From assembly GCF_024710765.1 (NCBI RefSeq), contig NZ_JANJUE010000124.1, forward strand, positions 1-37,832: 37,832 nucleotides of DNA, read 5' to 3'. Shown here piece by piece: positions 14,860-25,608 of the stretch; within the stretch, counting starts at the first letter, position 1; every line of letters starts with the position of its first letter. The stretch comes from Pseudoxanthomonas sp. (GTDB lineage: Bacteria > Pseudomonadota > Gammaproteobacteria > Xanthomonadales > Xanthomonadaceae). The notes below the pieces were generated by a model. That model was not told the DNA's origin. It ran no database searches and saw nothing but the letters and a program-made list of their open reading frames with translations. Made by a program: the position numbers and the translations under genes.

Positions 14860-15690
14860 TCAGCCCCGCAAGGCCGCCGCGTGGTGGGCGATGTGCTCGC
14901 CGATGAAGCTGGCCATGAAGTAATAGCTGTGATCGTAGCCGGGGCGCAGCTGCAATCGCAGCGGATGGCCGGTCCGCTCGCAGGCCTCGCGCAGCCACTC
15001 CGGTTTCAGCTGGCTGTCCAGGAATTCGTCCGCCTCGCCCTGATCGATCAACAACGGCAGGCGCTCGCCCGCGGTGGCCACCAGTTCACTGGCGTCCCAC
15101 GCCTTCCAGGCCTCGCGGTCGGCTCCCAGGTAGGCGGAAAAGGCCTTCTCGCCCCACGGCACCCGCATCGGCGCGACGATCGGCGAGAACGCCGACACGC
15201 TGCGATAACGGCCCGGATTCTTCAGCGCCACGATCAACGCGCCGTGTCCACCCATCGAATGTCCGCTGACGGCACGCGCCTCGTTCGCCGGGAAGTTCGC
15301 CTCGATCAGCGCCGGCAGTTCGTCGACGACATAGTCGTACATGCGGTAGTGGGACGACCACGGAGACTGCGTGGCATTGAGGTAGAAGCCCGCCCCCTTG
15401 CCGAGGTCATAGCCATCCGCGTCGGCGACGTCATCGCCGCGCGGGCTGGTGTCCGGCGCCACCAGGATCACGCCGTGCTCGGCCGCGTAGCGCTGCGCGC
15501 CGGCCTTGGTGATGAAGTTCTGCTCGGTGCAGGTCAGGCCGGACAGCCAGTACAACACCGGCAGACGCCGCGCCTTCGCCTGCGGCGGCAGGTAGACCGC
15601 GAAGCGCATGTCGCAGTCCAGCACGGCCGAGCGGTGTACCCACACTTCCTGCGTACCGCCGAAGCAAGCGCGTTGTTCGATGCGTTGCAT
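14860..15690 (-). CDS. frmB: S-formylglutathione hydrolase
   Basis: 276 residues, the typical size of FrmB/FghA. It is an alpha/beta hydrolase of the esterase D family with nucleophile S145 in GHSMGG, the conserved GLTCTEQNF (51-59), acid D221 in DQGEADEFL and H254 in GYDHSYYF. It hydrolyses S-formylglutathione to formate and glutathione, the second step of glutathione-dependent formaldehyde detoxification in the cytoplasm. It follows frmA with a 24-base gap on the same strand, so it is the last gene of the frmR-frmA-frmB operon. The ATG at 15690 matches the family N-terminus. Confidence 0.95.
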   Translation of the reverse strand: MQRIEQRACFGGTQEVWVHRSAVLDCDMRFAVYLPPQAKARRLPVLYWLSGLTCTEQNFITKAGAQRYAAEHGVILVAPDTSPRGDDVADADGYDLGKGAGFYLNATQSPWSSHYRMYDYVVDELPALIEANFPANEARAVSGHSMGGHGALIVALKNPGRYRSVSAFSPIVAPMRVPWGEKAFSAYLGADREAWKAWDASELVATAGERLPLLIDQGEADEFLDSQLKPEWLREACERTGHPLRLQLRPGYDHSYYFMASFIGEHIAHHAAALRG

Positions 15691-15714
15691 GTGTTCGGTT
15701 CCCCGCGCGGGCGA

Positions 15715-17179
<1,465 letters not shown>

Positions 17180-17190
17180 GGCGCACCTCC

Positions 17191-17216
17191 ATATCCAATA
17201 CTGGGGTATGGTATCC
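17191..17216. promoter_or_regulatory. Probable FrmR operator
   Basis: Directly upstream of frmR lies an AT/GC-banded dyad: ATAC-TGGG-GTAT at 17198-17209, with a further GTAT at 17211-17214 and flanking ATATCC / GTATCC. CsoR-family operators have AT-rich arms around a G-tract of this kind. It is 19 bases before the start codon, so binding would block frmRAB transcription. Assignment is by position and pattern. Confidence 0.6.
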
Positions 17217-17252
17217 GAGACGCCGCGAACATTGAAGCGACCGGACGCCACC

Positions 17253-17279
17253 AACCCTGGACCTGGCTCCACCAGGGTT
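17253..17279. terminator. Hairpin in the frmR / copper-cassette divergent region
   Basis: A perfect 8-bp stem (AACCCTGG / CCAGGGTT) with an 11-base loop, followed on the plus strand by TTC. It separates the frmR regulatory region from the copper operon. It could be a transcription barrier; the short T run makes a true terminator uncertain. Confidence 0.35.
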
Positions 17280-17351
17280 TCGCGCGACGTCCATGCGGAG
17301 ACACTTGATCCGGATCATCGACCGGGCCGGCCACGGGACTAAACTCGCCGC

Positions 17352-17762
17352 ATGGCCTGGTTCCCGTCCCTGCCGCTCATCCGCCGCCTGCGCCGTCCGC
17401 GCGTGCGGGCGCGCATGGCGTGGCTGGGCGTCTGGGCCTTGCTGCTGCAGCAACTGGCGCTGGTGGCGTATGCCTGCCCGCTGGAAGCACCCGTCGAACC
17501 CGCGCGGGTGATGGCCGGTTGCGAGGGCATGACCACGCTCGACCCGGATGCGCCCGCGCTGTGCCACCAGCACTGCCAGCGCGATCATGTCGCCGCGCCG
17601 GACATCAAGTCGCCCCAGGTTCCGTCGCTGGCGGCGGCGCCGCCGCTGTTCGGCGTGATCGAGGCGCAACTGCCGCCCGCGCCCGCGCAGCACTACCGCG
17701 ACATCCCCGTCTGCCAGTCGGATCCACCGCCCGCGCAGCGCTTCTGCAGCCTGCAGATCTAG
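17352..17762 (+). CDS. Small exported Cys/His protein of the copper cassette
   Basis: 136 residues. A basic N-terminus and one hydrophobic segment (about 23-40) ending VAYAC suggest export. The mature part has cysteines and histidines arranged as CEGM, LCHQHCQRDH and a C-terminal RFCSLQI. Small proteins of this style occur just upstream of copper efflux operons in beta- and gammaproteobacteria; this is from memory of the general pattern, not from a search. A role in periplasmic copper or silver binding is inferred. A later ATG at 17418 would still leave the signal segment and could be the true start. It is 73 bases before cusC and likely first in the operon. Confidence 0.65.
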   Translation: MAWFPSLPLIRRLRRPRVRARMAWLGVWALLLQQLALVAYACPLEAPVEPARVMAGCEGMTTLDPDAPALCHQHCQRDHVAAPDIKSPQVPSLAAAPPLFGVIEAQLPPAPAQHYRDIPVCQSDPPPAQRFCSLQI

Positions 17763-17835
17763 ACCCCGACAACGACCTTTCCCGTCCGCGCGGCATGCGA
17801 TGCCGCGTGTTCGTCGTCGTTTGTCCGGAGGTTCC

Positions 17836-19173
17836 ATGTTTTCCCTCTTGTTGCCGCGTCCCGGGCGCGGGAACGATCGCGGCCCGCGCCCGTTCCCCAT
17901 CGCCCTGATCCTCGCCTGCCTGGCCTGCGCCTGGCTGTTCGCCGCCTTGCCGGCGGCTTCCACTCCCCTTCCATTGACCTTCCCGCAGGCCCTGCGCCTG
18001 GCGGAACAGAACGCCCCCTTGCTGAAGGCGCACGAAGCCCGGCTGGAAGCCGCGCGCGAAGACGCCGGCCGCGCCGCCGCCCTGCCGGATCCACGGCTGA
18101 CCCTGGGTCTGTCCAACTGGCCGGTCACGGGTCCCGACGCCTTCGATCTGCGCGCCGATGAAATGACCACGCAGGAAATCGGCGTGATGCAGGAGTTTCC
18201 GGCACGGGCCAAACGTCGCGCGCGCCAGGCGCTGGCCGACGCCGGCCTGGCGCAGGCGCAGGCGATGTCGCTTGCCGGGCAAGGCGTCGTGCGCCAGGCC
18301 GCCGCCACGGCCTGGATCGAACTGTGGGCCGCGCAGCAGGCGCGCGACGCGCTGCTCGCACTGCGCGAACCGGCGGAGGTGGCGACGCGCACCGCGCGTG
18401 CGCGCCTGGCCGGCGGCTCGGGCACGGCCACCGATGCCCTGGCGGCGCGATCCGCCGCACTGCTGCTGGAAAACCGCCTCGACGCCGCCGAAGCCGCCGT
18501 GCAGACCGCGCAGGCCGGACTGTCACGCTGGTTGCCTGCGCGCGCCGCGCCGCCCGTTGCTGAAGGTCCCGCACCCGCACTGATGGAACTTCCCGCCGGC
18601 GGGACCGATCCGATGGCCGCGATCGAGCGCCATGCCGCGATGCGTCCTTGGGCCTCGCAGCAGGCGGTCGCCGAGGCACAACTGGACGCCGCGCTCGCGG
18701 GGAAACATCCGGACTGGAGCGTCGGTGTGACCTACGGTCGCCGGGATCGCGCACCGGACGGCATGCCGCGCAGCGACATGCTGATGCTGGAGGTCTCGCT
18801 GGGCCTGCCGCTGTTCACCCGCAACCGCCAGGACCGCGACATCGCCGCACGCCGCGCGGAACTGGATGCGGCGGCCGCGGAACGCGAAGACGCGCGGCGC
18901 GCGCAGCGGGAAACCGTGAACCGCGCGCTGGCGACCTGGCAGGGACTGCGTCGCCAACTCGCGCGCCAGCAACAGGAAGTGCTGCCGCTCGCGGGCGCCC
19001 GCGCACGCGCCGCGCTGGCCGGCTACGCCGGCGGCGGTGATCTGCAGGCGTGGCTGGAAGCACGCCGCGACGAAATCGAACAACACCTCGAACAAGCCCG
19101 CCTGCAAGGCGAACTCGGCCGCGCCTGGGCGGCGCTGGCCTATCTGCTGCCGGATCCGGAGAACACCCCATGA
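17836..19173 (+). CDS. cusC: TolC-family outer-membrane efflux protein, CusC-like
   Basis: 445 residues from the ATG at 17836, chosen for the TCCGGAGG Shine-Dalgarno just upstream. The signal region has a hydrophobic stretch at about 22-42. The two outer-membrane efflux protein repeats are recognisable by LTFPQALRLAEQN near the start and by long alanine/arginine/glutamate-rich coiled-coil helices around 130-225 and 310-430. It should form the trimeric exit channel of a tripartite heavy-metal RND pump. There is no lipobox cysteine as in E. coli CusC. The stop overlaps the start of cusB (ATGA), consistent with one transcript. The Cus symbol is given by operon context. Confidence 0.85.
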   Translation: MFSLLLPRPGRGNDRGPRPFPIALILACLACAWLFAALPAASTPLPLTFPQALRLAEQNAPLLKAHEARLEAAREDAGRAAALPDPRLTLGLSNWPVTGPDAFDLRADEMTTQEIGVMQEFPARAKRRARQALADAGLAQAQAMSLAGQGVVRQAAATAWIELWAAQQARDALLALREPAEVATRTARARLAGGSGTATDALAARSAALLLENRLDAAEAAVQTAQAGLSRWLPARAAPPVAEGPAPALMELPAGGTDPMAAIERHAAMRPWASQQAVAEAQLDAALAGKHPDWSVGVTYGRRDRAPDGMPRSDMLMLEVSLGLPLFTRNRQDRDIAARRAELDAAAAEREDARRAQRETVNRALATWQGLRRQLARQQQEVLPLAGARARAALAGYAGGGDLQAWLEARRDEIEQHLEQARLQGELGRAWAALAYLLPDPENTP

Positions 19174-20717
19174 CCCCTTCCACCTCCCGTCTGCTCATGC
19201 TCACCGTGTCCGTCGCGTTGCTCGGCACCGGCCTGCTCGGCGGTTATCTGTGGGCGCGCCGCACGCCGGCCGCGATGCCCGCCTCGCCATCCGTTCCCGC
19301 GGCCGGCGAACGCGAAGTCCTGTACTGGTATGACCCGATGGTGCCGGAACAACGCTTCGACAAACCCGGCAAGTCCCCTTTCATGGACATGGACCTGCTG
19401 CCCCGCTATGCCGACGAGGCCGCCGGCGGCGTGCGCATCGACCCGGCCCTGCGGCAGAGCGTCGGCATCCGCACGGAGGAAGTCCGCGTCGGCCACCTGG
19501 ACGCGGGGCTGCGCGTGCCGGGCACGCTGGGCTGGGATCTCCGGCTCGAATCCGTGGTCAGCGCGCGCACCGAAGGCCAGGTGACGCGCGTGCTGGCGAA
19601 GGCGCCATTCGCGTCCGTGCGCAGGGGCGAGGCGCTGGCCACCCTGGTCGCACCCGGCTGGAGCAGCGCGCTGGCCGAATCACGCGCATTGGCCGAAGCC
19701 GACTCCCCGGCCGCGCGCGAACTCCAGTCCGCCGCGCGCCAGCGCCTGCGCAATCTCGGTGTTCCCGGCGGCGCCGGCGCGAATGGCGCGACCCTGGTGG
19801 CGCCACGCGCCGGCGTGGTCAGCGAAGTGCTGGTGCGGGAGGGCCAGACCGTGCTGCCGGGCACGCCGCTGTTCCGCATCAACGGGCTGGACACGCTGTG
19901 GCTGGACGCGTCCATTCCGCAGGCCAGCGTTGGCGCGCTGCGTCCGGGCACGCCGGTCGAGGCCCGGGTCGACGCATTGCCGGAACAGCGCTTTGCCGGT
20001 GAAGTGGAAGCGCTGCTGCCGCAGGTCGACGCGACCAGCCGCACCCGGCGCGCGCGCATCGTGTTGCGCAATCCGGAAGGCAGCCTCGTCCCGGGCATGT
20101 TCGCCGAAGTGATGTTGCAGCCGTCCGCCGGTCCCGCGTGGCCACTGGTGCCGACCGAAGCGCTGATCGCCACCGGCCGCGAAAGCCGCGTCATCGTGCA
20201 GACCGCCGACGGCCGCTTCGAACCGGTCGCGGTACGGACCGGACGCAGCGGCAAGGGCCGGGTGCAGATCCTGGAAGGCCTGCGCGGCGGTGAACGGGTG
20301 GTGGTGTCCGGGCAGTTCCTGATCGATTCGGAAGCCAGTCTGTCCGGTGCGCTGCAACGACTCCGTCCGGTGGATGACGCGGGCTCATCGGGTCCGGCGA
20401 CGATCACTCCGGAATCCGGCGACGCGCACACCGGGCACGCTGAACACGCCGCGCATGCGGCTGGCGACATATCCGCATCGGCTCCCGCCGCGCAACCCGC
20501 GAACCCGACCAGCGCGGGAACACCGTCCGGCGCGCCATCCGCGCGCGCCTGCCCGGTGCAGTACTGGTACGACCCGATGGTGCCCGACCGGCATTTCGAG
20601 CGGCCGGGCAAGTCGCCCTTCATGGACATGCAACTGGTGCCGAAGTTTGCCGCCGGCGCCGCCGCCACCTGCACCGCCGGTGACGTCATGCCCGCGAATC
20701 CGGGAGAGCAGCCATGA
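19170..20717 (+). CDS. cusB: Heavy-metal RND periplasmic adaptor, CusB-like, with two metal-binding domains
   Basis: 515 residues. One N-terminal membrane anchor or signal (8-28) is followed by a heavy-metal-binding domain at about 48-82 ([11 protein letters not shown], then [14 protein letters not shown]). The membrane-fusion core comes next, with the barrel-sandwich segment [17 protein letters not shown] and the [11 protein letters not shown] hairpin. After a His-containing linker ([12 protein letters not shown]), a second copy of the metal-binding domain closes the protein at about 460-494 ([27 protein letters not shown]). CusB links the inner-membrane pump to the outer-membrane channel and hands Cu(I)/Ag(I) to CusA. 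The start and stop overlap cusC and cusA by four bases each. Confidence 0.92.
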   Translation: MTPSTSRLLMLTVSVALLGTGLLGGYLWARRTPAAMPASPSVPAAGEREVLYWYDPMVPEQRFDKPGKSPFMDMDLLPRYADEAAGGVRIDPALRQSVGIRTEEVRVGHLDAGLRVPGTLGWDLRLESVVSARTEGQVTRVLAKAPFASVRRGEALATLVAPGWSSALAESRALAEADSPAARELQSAARQRLRNLGVPGGAGANGATLVAPRAGVVSEVLVREGQTVLPGTPLFRINGLDTLWLDASIPQASVGALRPGTPVEARVDALPEQRFAGEVEALLPQVDATSRTRRARIVLRNPEGSLVPGMFAEVMLQPSAGPAWPLVPTEALIATGRESRVIVQTADGRFEPVAVRTGRSGKGRVQILEGLRGGERVVVSGQFLIDSEASLSGALQRLRPVDDAGSSGPATITPESGDAHTGHAEHAAHAAGDISASAPAAQPANPTSAGTPSGAPSARACPVQYWYDPMVPDRHFERPGKSPFMDMQLVPKFAAGAAATCTAGDVMPANPGEQP

Positions 20718-23700
20718 TCGCGCACCTCATCCGCGCCTGCATCGCCAACCGCGGCCTGGTCCTGCTGGCGGCTGCGCTGCTGGCGGTGGCCGGCGTGTGG
20801 TCGGTGCGCCACACACCGCTGGACGCGCTGCCCGATCTGTCCGATACCCAGGTCATCATCCGCACCCAGTGGCCGGGACAGACGCCGCGCATCGTCGAGG
20901 ATCAACTCACCTATCCGCTCGCCACCACGATGCTTTCGGTGCCCGGCGTCAAGGCGGTGCGGGGCTTCTCGTTCTTCGGCGATTCCTTCGTCTACCTGCT
21001 GTTCGATGACGACACCGACCCGTACTGGGCGCGATCGCGCGTGCTCGAGTACCTGAGCCAGGTCCGGGATCGCCTGCCGGCCAACGTCAGTCCGGCGCTC
21101 GGACCGGATGCGACCGGCCTGGGCTGGATCTACCAATACGCGCTGGTGGATCGCGGCGGCCGCCACGACCTTGGCCAACTGCGCGCCCTGCAGGACTGGT
21201 TCCTGCGCTACGAACTGAAGACGGTGCCCGACGTGGCGGAAGTGGCCAGCGTCGGCGGCGCGGTGCGGGCCTGGCAGATCATCCCGGATCCGCAGGCGCT
21301 GGCCGCACGCGGGATCACGCTCTCCCGGCTGATCGAAGCGGTGGACGCGGCCAACGGCGCCACCGGCGGCTCGGTGATCGAACAGGGTGAAGCCGATCTG
21401 ATGGTGCGCAGCGAAGGCTACCTTCGCAGCCGGGAGGCCTTCGAGCAGGTGCCCGTCGTCAGCACCGACGGCATCCCGGTGACGTTGGCCGAGGTCGCCA
21501 CCATCACCCGCGGTCCCACCTTCCGCCGCGGCATTGCCGAACTGGACGGCGAAGGTGAAGTGGCCGGTGGCGTGATCATCCTGCGCAATGGCAAGGATGC
21601 CCTGGGCGCGATCGAGAACGTGAAGGCGCGCCTGGCGCAGCTGCAGGCCAGCCTGCCGAAGGGCGTGGAGATCGTCCCGGTCTATGACCGCTCCGAATTG
21701 ATCCACGGCGCGGTCAGGAACCTCACCCACAAGCTGGGCGAGGAATTCCTGGTGGTGGCGCTGGTGTGCGTGCTGTTCCTCTGGCACCTGCGCTCGGCGC
21801 TGGTCGCGGTCATCACGCTGCCGCTGGGCGTGCTGGTCGCCTTCATCGTGATGCACTGGCAGGGCATCACCGCCAACCTGCTGTCGCTTGGCGGCATCGC
21901 CATCGCGATTGGCGCGATGGTCGATGCGGCGGTGGTGATGATCGAGAACGCGCACAAGCACCTGGAGCGCTGGCGCGAGGCCAACGGACGCGAGCCGGCG
22001 GGCGAGGAACACTGGCGGCTGATGGCCGATGCCACCGCCGAGGTGGGGCCTGCGCTGTTCGCCAGCCTGCTGGTCATCACCCTGTCGTTCGTACCGGTGT
22101 TCGCCCTGCAGGCGCAGGAAGGCCGCCTGTTCGCGCCACTGGCGTACACCAAGACGTATGCTATGGCGGCGGCGGCGGGACTGTCGGTGACCCTGATTCC
22201 TGTGCTGATGGGCTATCTGATCCGCGGCCGGATCCGGCCGGAGCATGACAATCCGCTCAACCGCCTGTTGATCGCCGGCTATCGCCCGCTGCTGGAGCGG
22301 GTGCTTCGCCATCCGCGCCTGACCCTGGTCCTCGGCGGTGCGCTGCTGGTGTTGACGCTGGTGCCGTACGCACGCATCGGCAGCGAGTTCATGCCGCCGC
22401 TGGATGAAGGCAGCCTGCTGTACATGCCGACCGCGCTGCCGGGGCTGTCCGCCGACAAGGCGCGCCAGCTGCTGCAGATCTCCGATCGCATGATCAAGAC
22501 GGTGCCGGAGGTCGCCCATGTGTTCGGCAAGGCCGGCCGCGCGGACACCGCCACCGATCCGGCGCCGATCGAGATGTTCGAGACCACGGTGACCTTAAAG
22601 CCGCGCGACCAGTGGCGCCCCGGGATGACGCCGCAACGGCTGCGCGATGAACTGGATGCCGCCGTGCGCGTACCCGGCCTGACCAACCTGTGGGTGCCGC
22701 CGATCCGCAACCGCATCGACATGCTCGCCACCGGCATCAAGAGCCCGATCGGCATCAAGGTGACCGGCGCGGATCTGGAGGAAATCGAACGCCTCGGCGC
22801 CCGCATCGAACAGGTCGCGCGCCAGGTGCCCGGCGTCAGCTCGGCGCTCTCCGAACGGGTCACCGGCGGCCGCTACGTCGACGTGCGGATCCAGCCGCAG
22901 GCCGCGGCGCGCTATAGCCTGACCCAGGCGCAGGTCCAGCAGGTCATCGCCACCGTGGTGGGCGGCGATCCGATCGGCGAGACCATCGAAGGGCGCGAGC
23001 GCTATCCGATCGTGGTGCGCTATCCGCACGAACAGCGCGATTCGCTGGAAGCCCTGCGCCGCCTGCCGCTGCTCGCCGAAGGCGGCGTCCAGCTCACCCT
23101 GGGCCAGATCGCGGAGGTCGGGCTCAGCCCCGGACCGCCGATGCTCAGGAGCGACAACGGACGTCTGGCCGGCTATGTGTATGTCGATGTGGCCGGGCGC
23201 GATCTGGGTTCGGTGGTCACCGATCTGCAACGGGCGGTGAAAGCCGAAGTGGCGTTGCCGCCGGGCTACGGCATCGCCTGGTCGGGGCAATACGAATACC
23301 TGCAGCGCGCCATCGCCCGCCTGCAGTGGGTGGTGCCGGCGGCGCTGGCGATCATCTGCCTGCTGCTCTGGCTGGTGTTCCGCCGCTTCGGCGAGGTGGC
23401 CATCATCCTGCTCAGCCTGCCGCTGGCCCTGGTCGGCGGCCTGTGGCTGATCTGGGCACTGGGCCACGCGGTGTCGGTCGCCACCATGATCGGCTTCATC
23501 GCGCTGGGCGGCGTGGCCGCCGAGTTCGGCGTGATCATGCTGCTGTACCTGCGCCAGGCGTGGGAGCAGCGCCTGGCCGCCGGTGAACCGGCCACGCTCG
23601 CCACGCTCGAGGCGGCCATCCGCGAAGGCGCGGTGCAGCGTGTTCGCCCAAAGGCGATGACGGTGGCGGTGATCCTGGCCGGCCTGTTCCCGCTGTTCGT

Positions 23701-23839
23701 CGGCGGCGGCGCCGGTTCCGAGGTGATGCAGCGGATCGCCGCGCCGATGCTCGGCGGCATGATCACCGCGCCGCTGCTGTCGATGCTGATCATCCCCGCG
23801 GCTTACCGGCTGCTGCGCGGGCGAAAGCTGCCGGCGTGA
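20714..23839 (+). CDS. cusA: Heavy-metal efflux RND pump, CusA-like (Cu(I)/Ag(I))
   Basis: 1041 residues, full length for the HME-RND family, with twelve expected membrane helices. The family motif [21 protein letters not shown] in the fourth-helix region matches the CusA (monovalent) type rather than the CzcA type. The methionine-bearing segments of the CusA relay are kept: [20 protein letters not shown] and [14 protein letters not shown]. It should export periplasmic and cytoplasmic Cu(I) and Ag(I), driven by protons. It overlaps cusB by four bases and ends the operon, converging on a cytochrome c gene with a hairpin between. Metal specificity is inferred from motifs. Confidence 0.93.
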   Translation: MIAHLIRACIANRGLVLLAAALLAVAGVWSVRHTPLDALPDLSDTQVIIRTQWPGQTPRIVEDQLTYPLATTMLSVPGVKAVRGFSFFGDSFVYLLFDDDTDPYWARSRVLEYLSQVRDRLPANVSPALGPDATGLGWIYQYALVDRGGRHDLGQLRALQDWFLRYELKTVPDVAEVASVGGAVRAWQIIPDPQALAARGITLSRLIEAVDAANGATGGSVIEQGEADLMVRSEGYLRSREAFEQVPVVSTDGIPVTLAEVATITRGPTFRRGIAELDGEGEVAGGVIILRNGKDALGAIENVKARLAQLQASLPKGVEIVPVYDRSELIHGAVRNLTHKLGEEFLVVALVCVLFLWHLRSALVAVITLPLGVLVAFIVMHWQGITANLLSLGGIAIAIGAMVDAAVVMIENAHKHLERWREANGREPAGEEHWRLMADATAEVGPALFASLLVITLSFVPVFALQAQEGRLFAPLAYTKTYAMAAAAGLSVTLIPVLMGYLIRGRIRPEHDNPLNRLLIAGYRPLLERVLRHPRLTLVLGGALLVLTLVPYARIGSEFMPPLDEGSLLYMPTALPGLSADKARQLLQISDRMIKTVPEVAHVFGKAGRADTATDPAPIEMFETTVTLKPRDQWRPGMTPQRLRDELDAAVRVPGLTNLWVPPIRNRIDMLATGIKSPIGIKVTGADLEEIERLGARIEQVARQVPGVSSALSERVTGGRYVDVRIQPQAAARYSLTQAQVQQVIATVVGGDPIGETIEGRERYPIVVRYPHEQRDSLEALRRLPLLAEGGVQLTLGQIAEVGLSPGPPMLRSDNGRLAGYVYVDVAGRDLGSVVTDLQRAVKAEVALPPGYGIAWSGQYEYLQRAIARLQWVVPAALAIICLLLWLVFRRFGEVAIILLSLPLALVGGLWLIWALGHAVSVATMIGFIALGGVAAEFGVIMLLYLRQAWEQRLAAGEPATLATLEAAIREGAVQRVRPKAMTVAVILAGLFPLFVGGGAGSEVMQRIAAPMLGGMITAPLLSMLIIPAAYRLLRGRKLPA

Positions 23840-23845
23840 ACCAGC

Positions 23846-23879
23846 CCGGGAGCGGGGACCGGAACGTCCCCACTCCCGG
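23846..23879. terminator. Bidirectional hairpin between cusA and the cytochrome gene
   Basis: A 13-bp stem (CCGGGAGCGGGGA / TCCCCACTCCCGG, one mismatch) with an eight-base loop lies in the 54-base gap between convergent stops. No T tract is present. The strength and position make it a likely transcript end for both operons. Confidence 0.55.
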
Positions 23880-23893
23880 TCTGGCGCAAGGGC

Positions 23894-24631
23894 TCAGTGC
23901 ACGTGCGGTTGGCCTTCCTCGCGCTTCGCTTCATGGGCGTGCGATTTGCCATCGGCATGGACATGGGGCGTGCCATCGTCTTCGCCGGTACGCGATGGGG
24001 ATTGTCCACCGTGGTCATCGTGCGGCATGCCCTCTTCCACGCCGGACGCCTCATCGTGATGTCCGCCACCCTTGGCATGGGCGTGGCCGCCGGTTTCACC
24101 GCCGCCATGCGAATGGCCACCGCTGCTGGCGACGAGCGCGCGGTACCGGGCCGGATCCAGATCCGGCAGTTCCTGCAGGAAGGCCGCCATGTTCCAGATG
24201 TACTCGTCGCCCATGCTCGTGCCCCAGGCCGGCATGCCGCTGGCCTTGATGCCGTGCTTGATGACCCAGAACGCCTCGGCGGGCGGCGGTGCCGCAAGGG
24301 TCAGGTCCGGCGGCGCGGGATACAGGCCGCGGCTCAGTTCGGTCGGCCCGGTGCCGGGCGAGAGATGGCAACCGGCGCACATCGCATCGTAGTTGCCGGC
24401 GCCCTGCCGGATCCGTTCCGGGGAAGAAAGATCCGCGGGTGGCTGGAGATCGTCCGCACGGACGGCGATGGAGCGTTGGCGCGCGGTTTCCAGCAGTGCG
24501 TAGACCGGACGCGTGTGCGGCGCGTCCGCGGCGACGTTGTAGGTGCCGGAGTACACCACCGCTGCACCGGCAATGGCGACGATGGCGAGCGTGCCGGCGA
24601 GAAAGAGCAGGATCGTGTTGGGTCTTTTCAT
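23894..24631 (-). CDS. Membrane-anchored cytochrome c with histidine-rich tail
   Basis: 245 residues from the ATG at 24631. An N-terminal signal or anchor (5-28) leads to a class I cytochrome c domain with haem motif CAGCH at 85-89 and probable axial M133 in GIKASGMPAWG. Residues 173-245 are a low-complexity tail with 14 histidines in HSH, HAH, HH, HDDH, HVH, SHAH and a terminal HVH, plus many Gly, Asp and Glu. The cytochrome faces the periplasm. The tail probably binds copper or another soft metal, which would link redox chemistry with the neighbouring efflux pump; this is inference. It lies 254 bases downstream of copL on the same strand. Confidence 0.85.
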   Translation of the reverse strand: MKRPNTILLFLAGTLAIVAIAGAAVVYSGTYNVAADAPHTRPVYALLETARQRSIAVRADDLQPPADLSSPERIRQGAGNYDAMCAGCHLSPGTGPTELSRGLYPAPPDLTLAAPPPAEAFWVIKHGIKASGMPAWGTSMGDEYIWNMAAFLQELPDLDPARYRALVASSGGHSHGGGETGGHAHAKGGGHHDEASGVEEGMPHDDHGGQSPSRTGEDDGTPHVHADGKSHAHEAKREEGQPHVH

Positions 24632-24842
24632 GGATGTTTTCCTGGGTTCGGGTGCGTGCCGGCCACGGCGTGTTCGCGCTGGCCGGGGCAGGCGGATCGG
24701 AATCGGAATGCGTGCGGTCCGGCGTTGCGGACCGCGAAGCGGAGCGATGGCGAGGGGAATGGCGGCCGGTGCGCTGGGCGCACGGGCGTCATTCCGGTAT
24801 CCACGTGTCTTCCGGCCACTGTTGGCGGCGGAAAGTCGCACG

Positions 24843-24863
24843 CGCCGGTGTGTCGCACCGGCG
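24843..24863 (-). terminator. Hairpin downstream of copL
   Basis: A perfect 8-bp stem (CGCCGGTG / CACCGGCG, five-base loop) begins about 23 bases after the copL stop on the minus strand. Only a weak T run (CTTTCC) follows. It may partly separate copL from the cytochrome c gene. The rest of the 24632-24885 gap holds no gene I can support. Confidence 0.45.
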
Positions 24864-24885
24864 GTCGTCCCGCGTCCGCTGGCAC

Positions 24886-25281
24886 CTAGCCGATGGGAGG
24901 CCGGATCAGGTGCGGCAGGACCGGCGCCGGATGCCCCACGGGCGGGGCTGGCAGGCGCTGCGCGTGAAGGATGATCACCGGCGTGGGCGTCGACGTCGAA
25001 ACCACCGTCGCGCAACCATGCACGCAGGCGCAGGTGCAATTGGCGGCTTTGCAGCAGTCCGGATCCGGCGACGGATCAGGTACCGAGGAAGCGCCCCCCG
25101 TCGTTGGCGCAACGGGATGGCGGGCGCAGTCGGTCGCGTGCGGATTGCCATTGGCGTCTTCTGTCGCGCCGGAGGCATGCGCCGTCTCCAGCATCCCCAC
25201 GGATGCCGCCGCCGCGCTGGCGCCGTTGAGCACCAGGGCCGCGCACAGCAGGCACCGCATCAGCAGGGAAAGGAGCGACAT
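24886..25281 (-). CDS. copL: CopL family metal-binding protein
   Basis: 131 residues from the ATG at 25281, which begins the typical MSLLSLLMRCLLCAALVLNG signal. The mature part has a cysteine cluster, DCARH, DPDCCKAANCTCACVHGC, and ends LIRPPIG, a C-terminal motif I associate with xanthomonad CopL. In Xanthomonas, copL precedes copAB and is needed for their copper-inducible expression. Here no copA or copB follows; the next gene is the His-tailed cytochrome c. The upstream in-frame ATGs at 25320 and nearby add no family-like sequence. Confidence 0.8.
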   Translation of the reverse strand: MSLLSLLMRCLLCAALVLNGASAAAASVGMLETAHASGATEDANGNPHATDCARHPVAPTTGGASSVPDPSPDPDCCKAANCTCACVHGCATVVSTSTPTPVIILHAQRLPAPPVGHPAPVLPHLIRPPIG

Positions 25282-25608
25282 GTGGCCAAGCGTACCGCAC
25301 GAATCATGGCATTGATGCACGGATTACGTCATCGTCACGCCTCTGAACAATCCAGAGTCTTGAGCCAGGACCCGGGTCACGGTGGTCGCATGCAACCGCC
25401 ATGGATGCACCGATGAAAGTCGCTGGCTGACCGCGCCGATCGCCGCGCGGCTTTCCTCGCGACGATTTTCACGCCTGGCGCATCCTGGAGAGTCAGAAGC
25501 CGTGAACACCTGAGCTTTCCAGGGCCATCGCGGTGCGACGGAGTCTTCCGGACCATGCGATCGGCTCGTTCCCACTCTGGCGGCACCTTCTCCGCCATCG
25601 CGTGCCGC
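25282..25608. other. Intergenic region without a supported gene
   Basis: About 327 bases between divergent copL and the alpha/beta hydrolase gene. Short open frames here are antisense or out-of-frame noise, and the region is a little less GC-rich than its surroundings. It should contain the copL promoter and the promoter for the hydrolase gene, but I cannot point to a clear -35/-10 pair or a copper box. If the hydrolase starts at 25555, the gap is 273 bases. Confidence 0.4.

Noticed and set aside
17305-17345. TTGATC and TAAACT as a promoter for the copper operon
   Set aside because: The spacer is 29 bases, too long for sigma-70; MerR-type promoters have 19-20, so this pair is not convincing.
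19406-22519. 1037-residue minus-strand open frame
   Set aside because: It is antisense to cusB and cusA; the composition is that of a mirrored GC-rich coding strand.
24289-25416. 375-residue plus-strand frame across the cytochrome and copL genes
   Set aside because: It is Arg/Gly-rich shadow sequence with no domain, opposite two recognisable genes.
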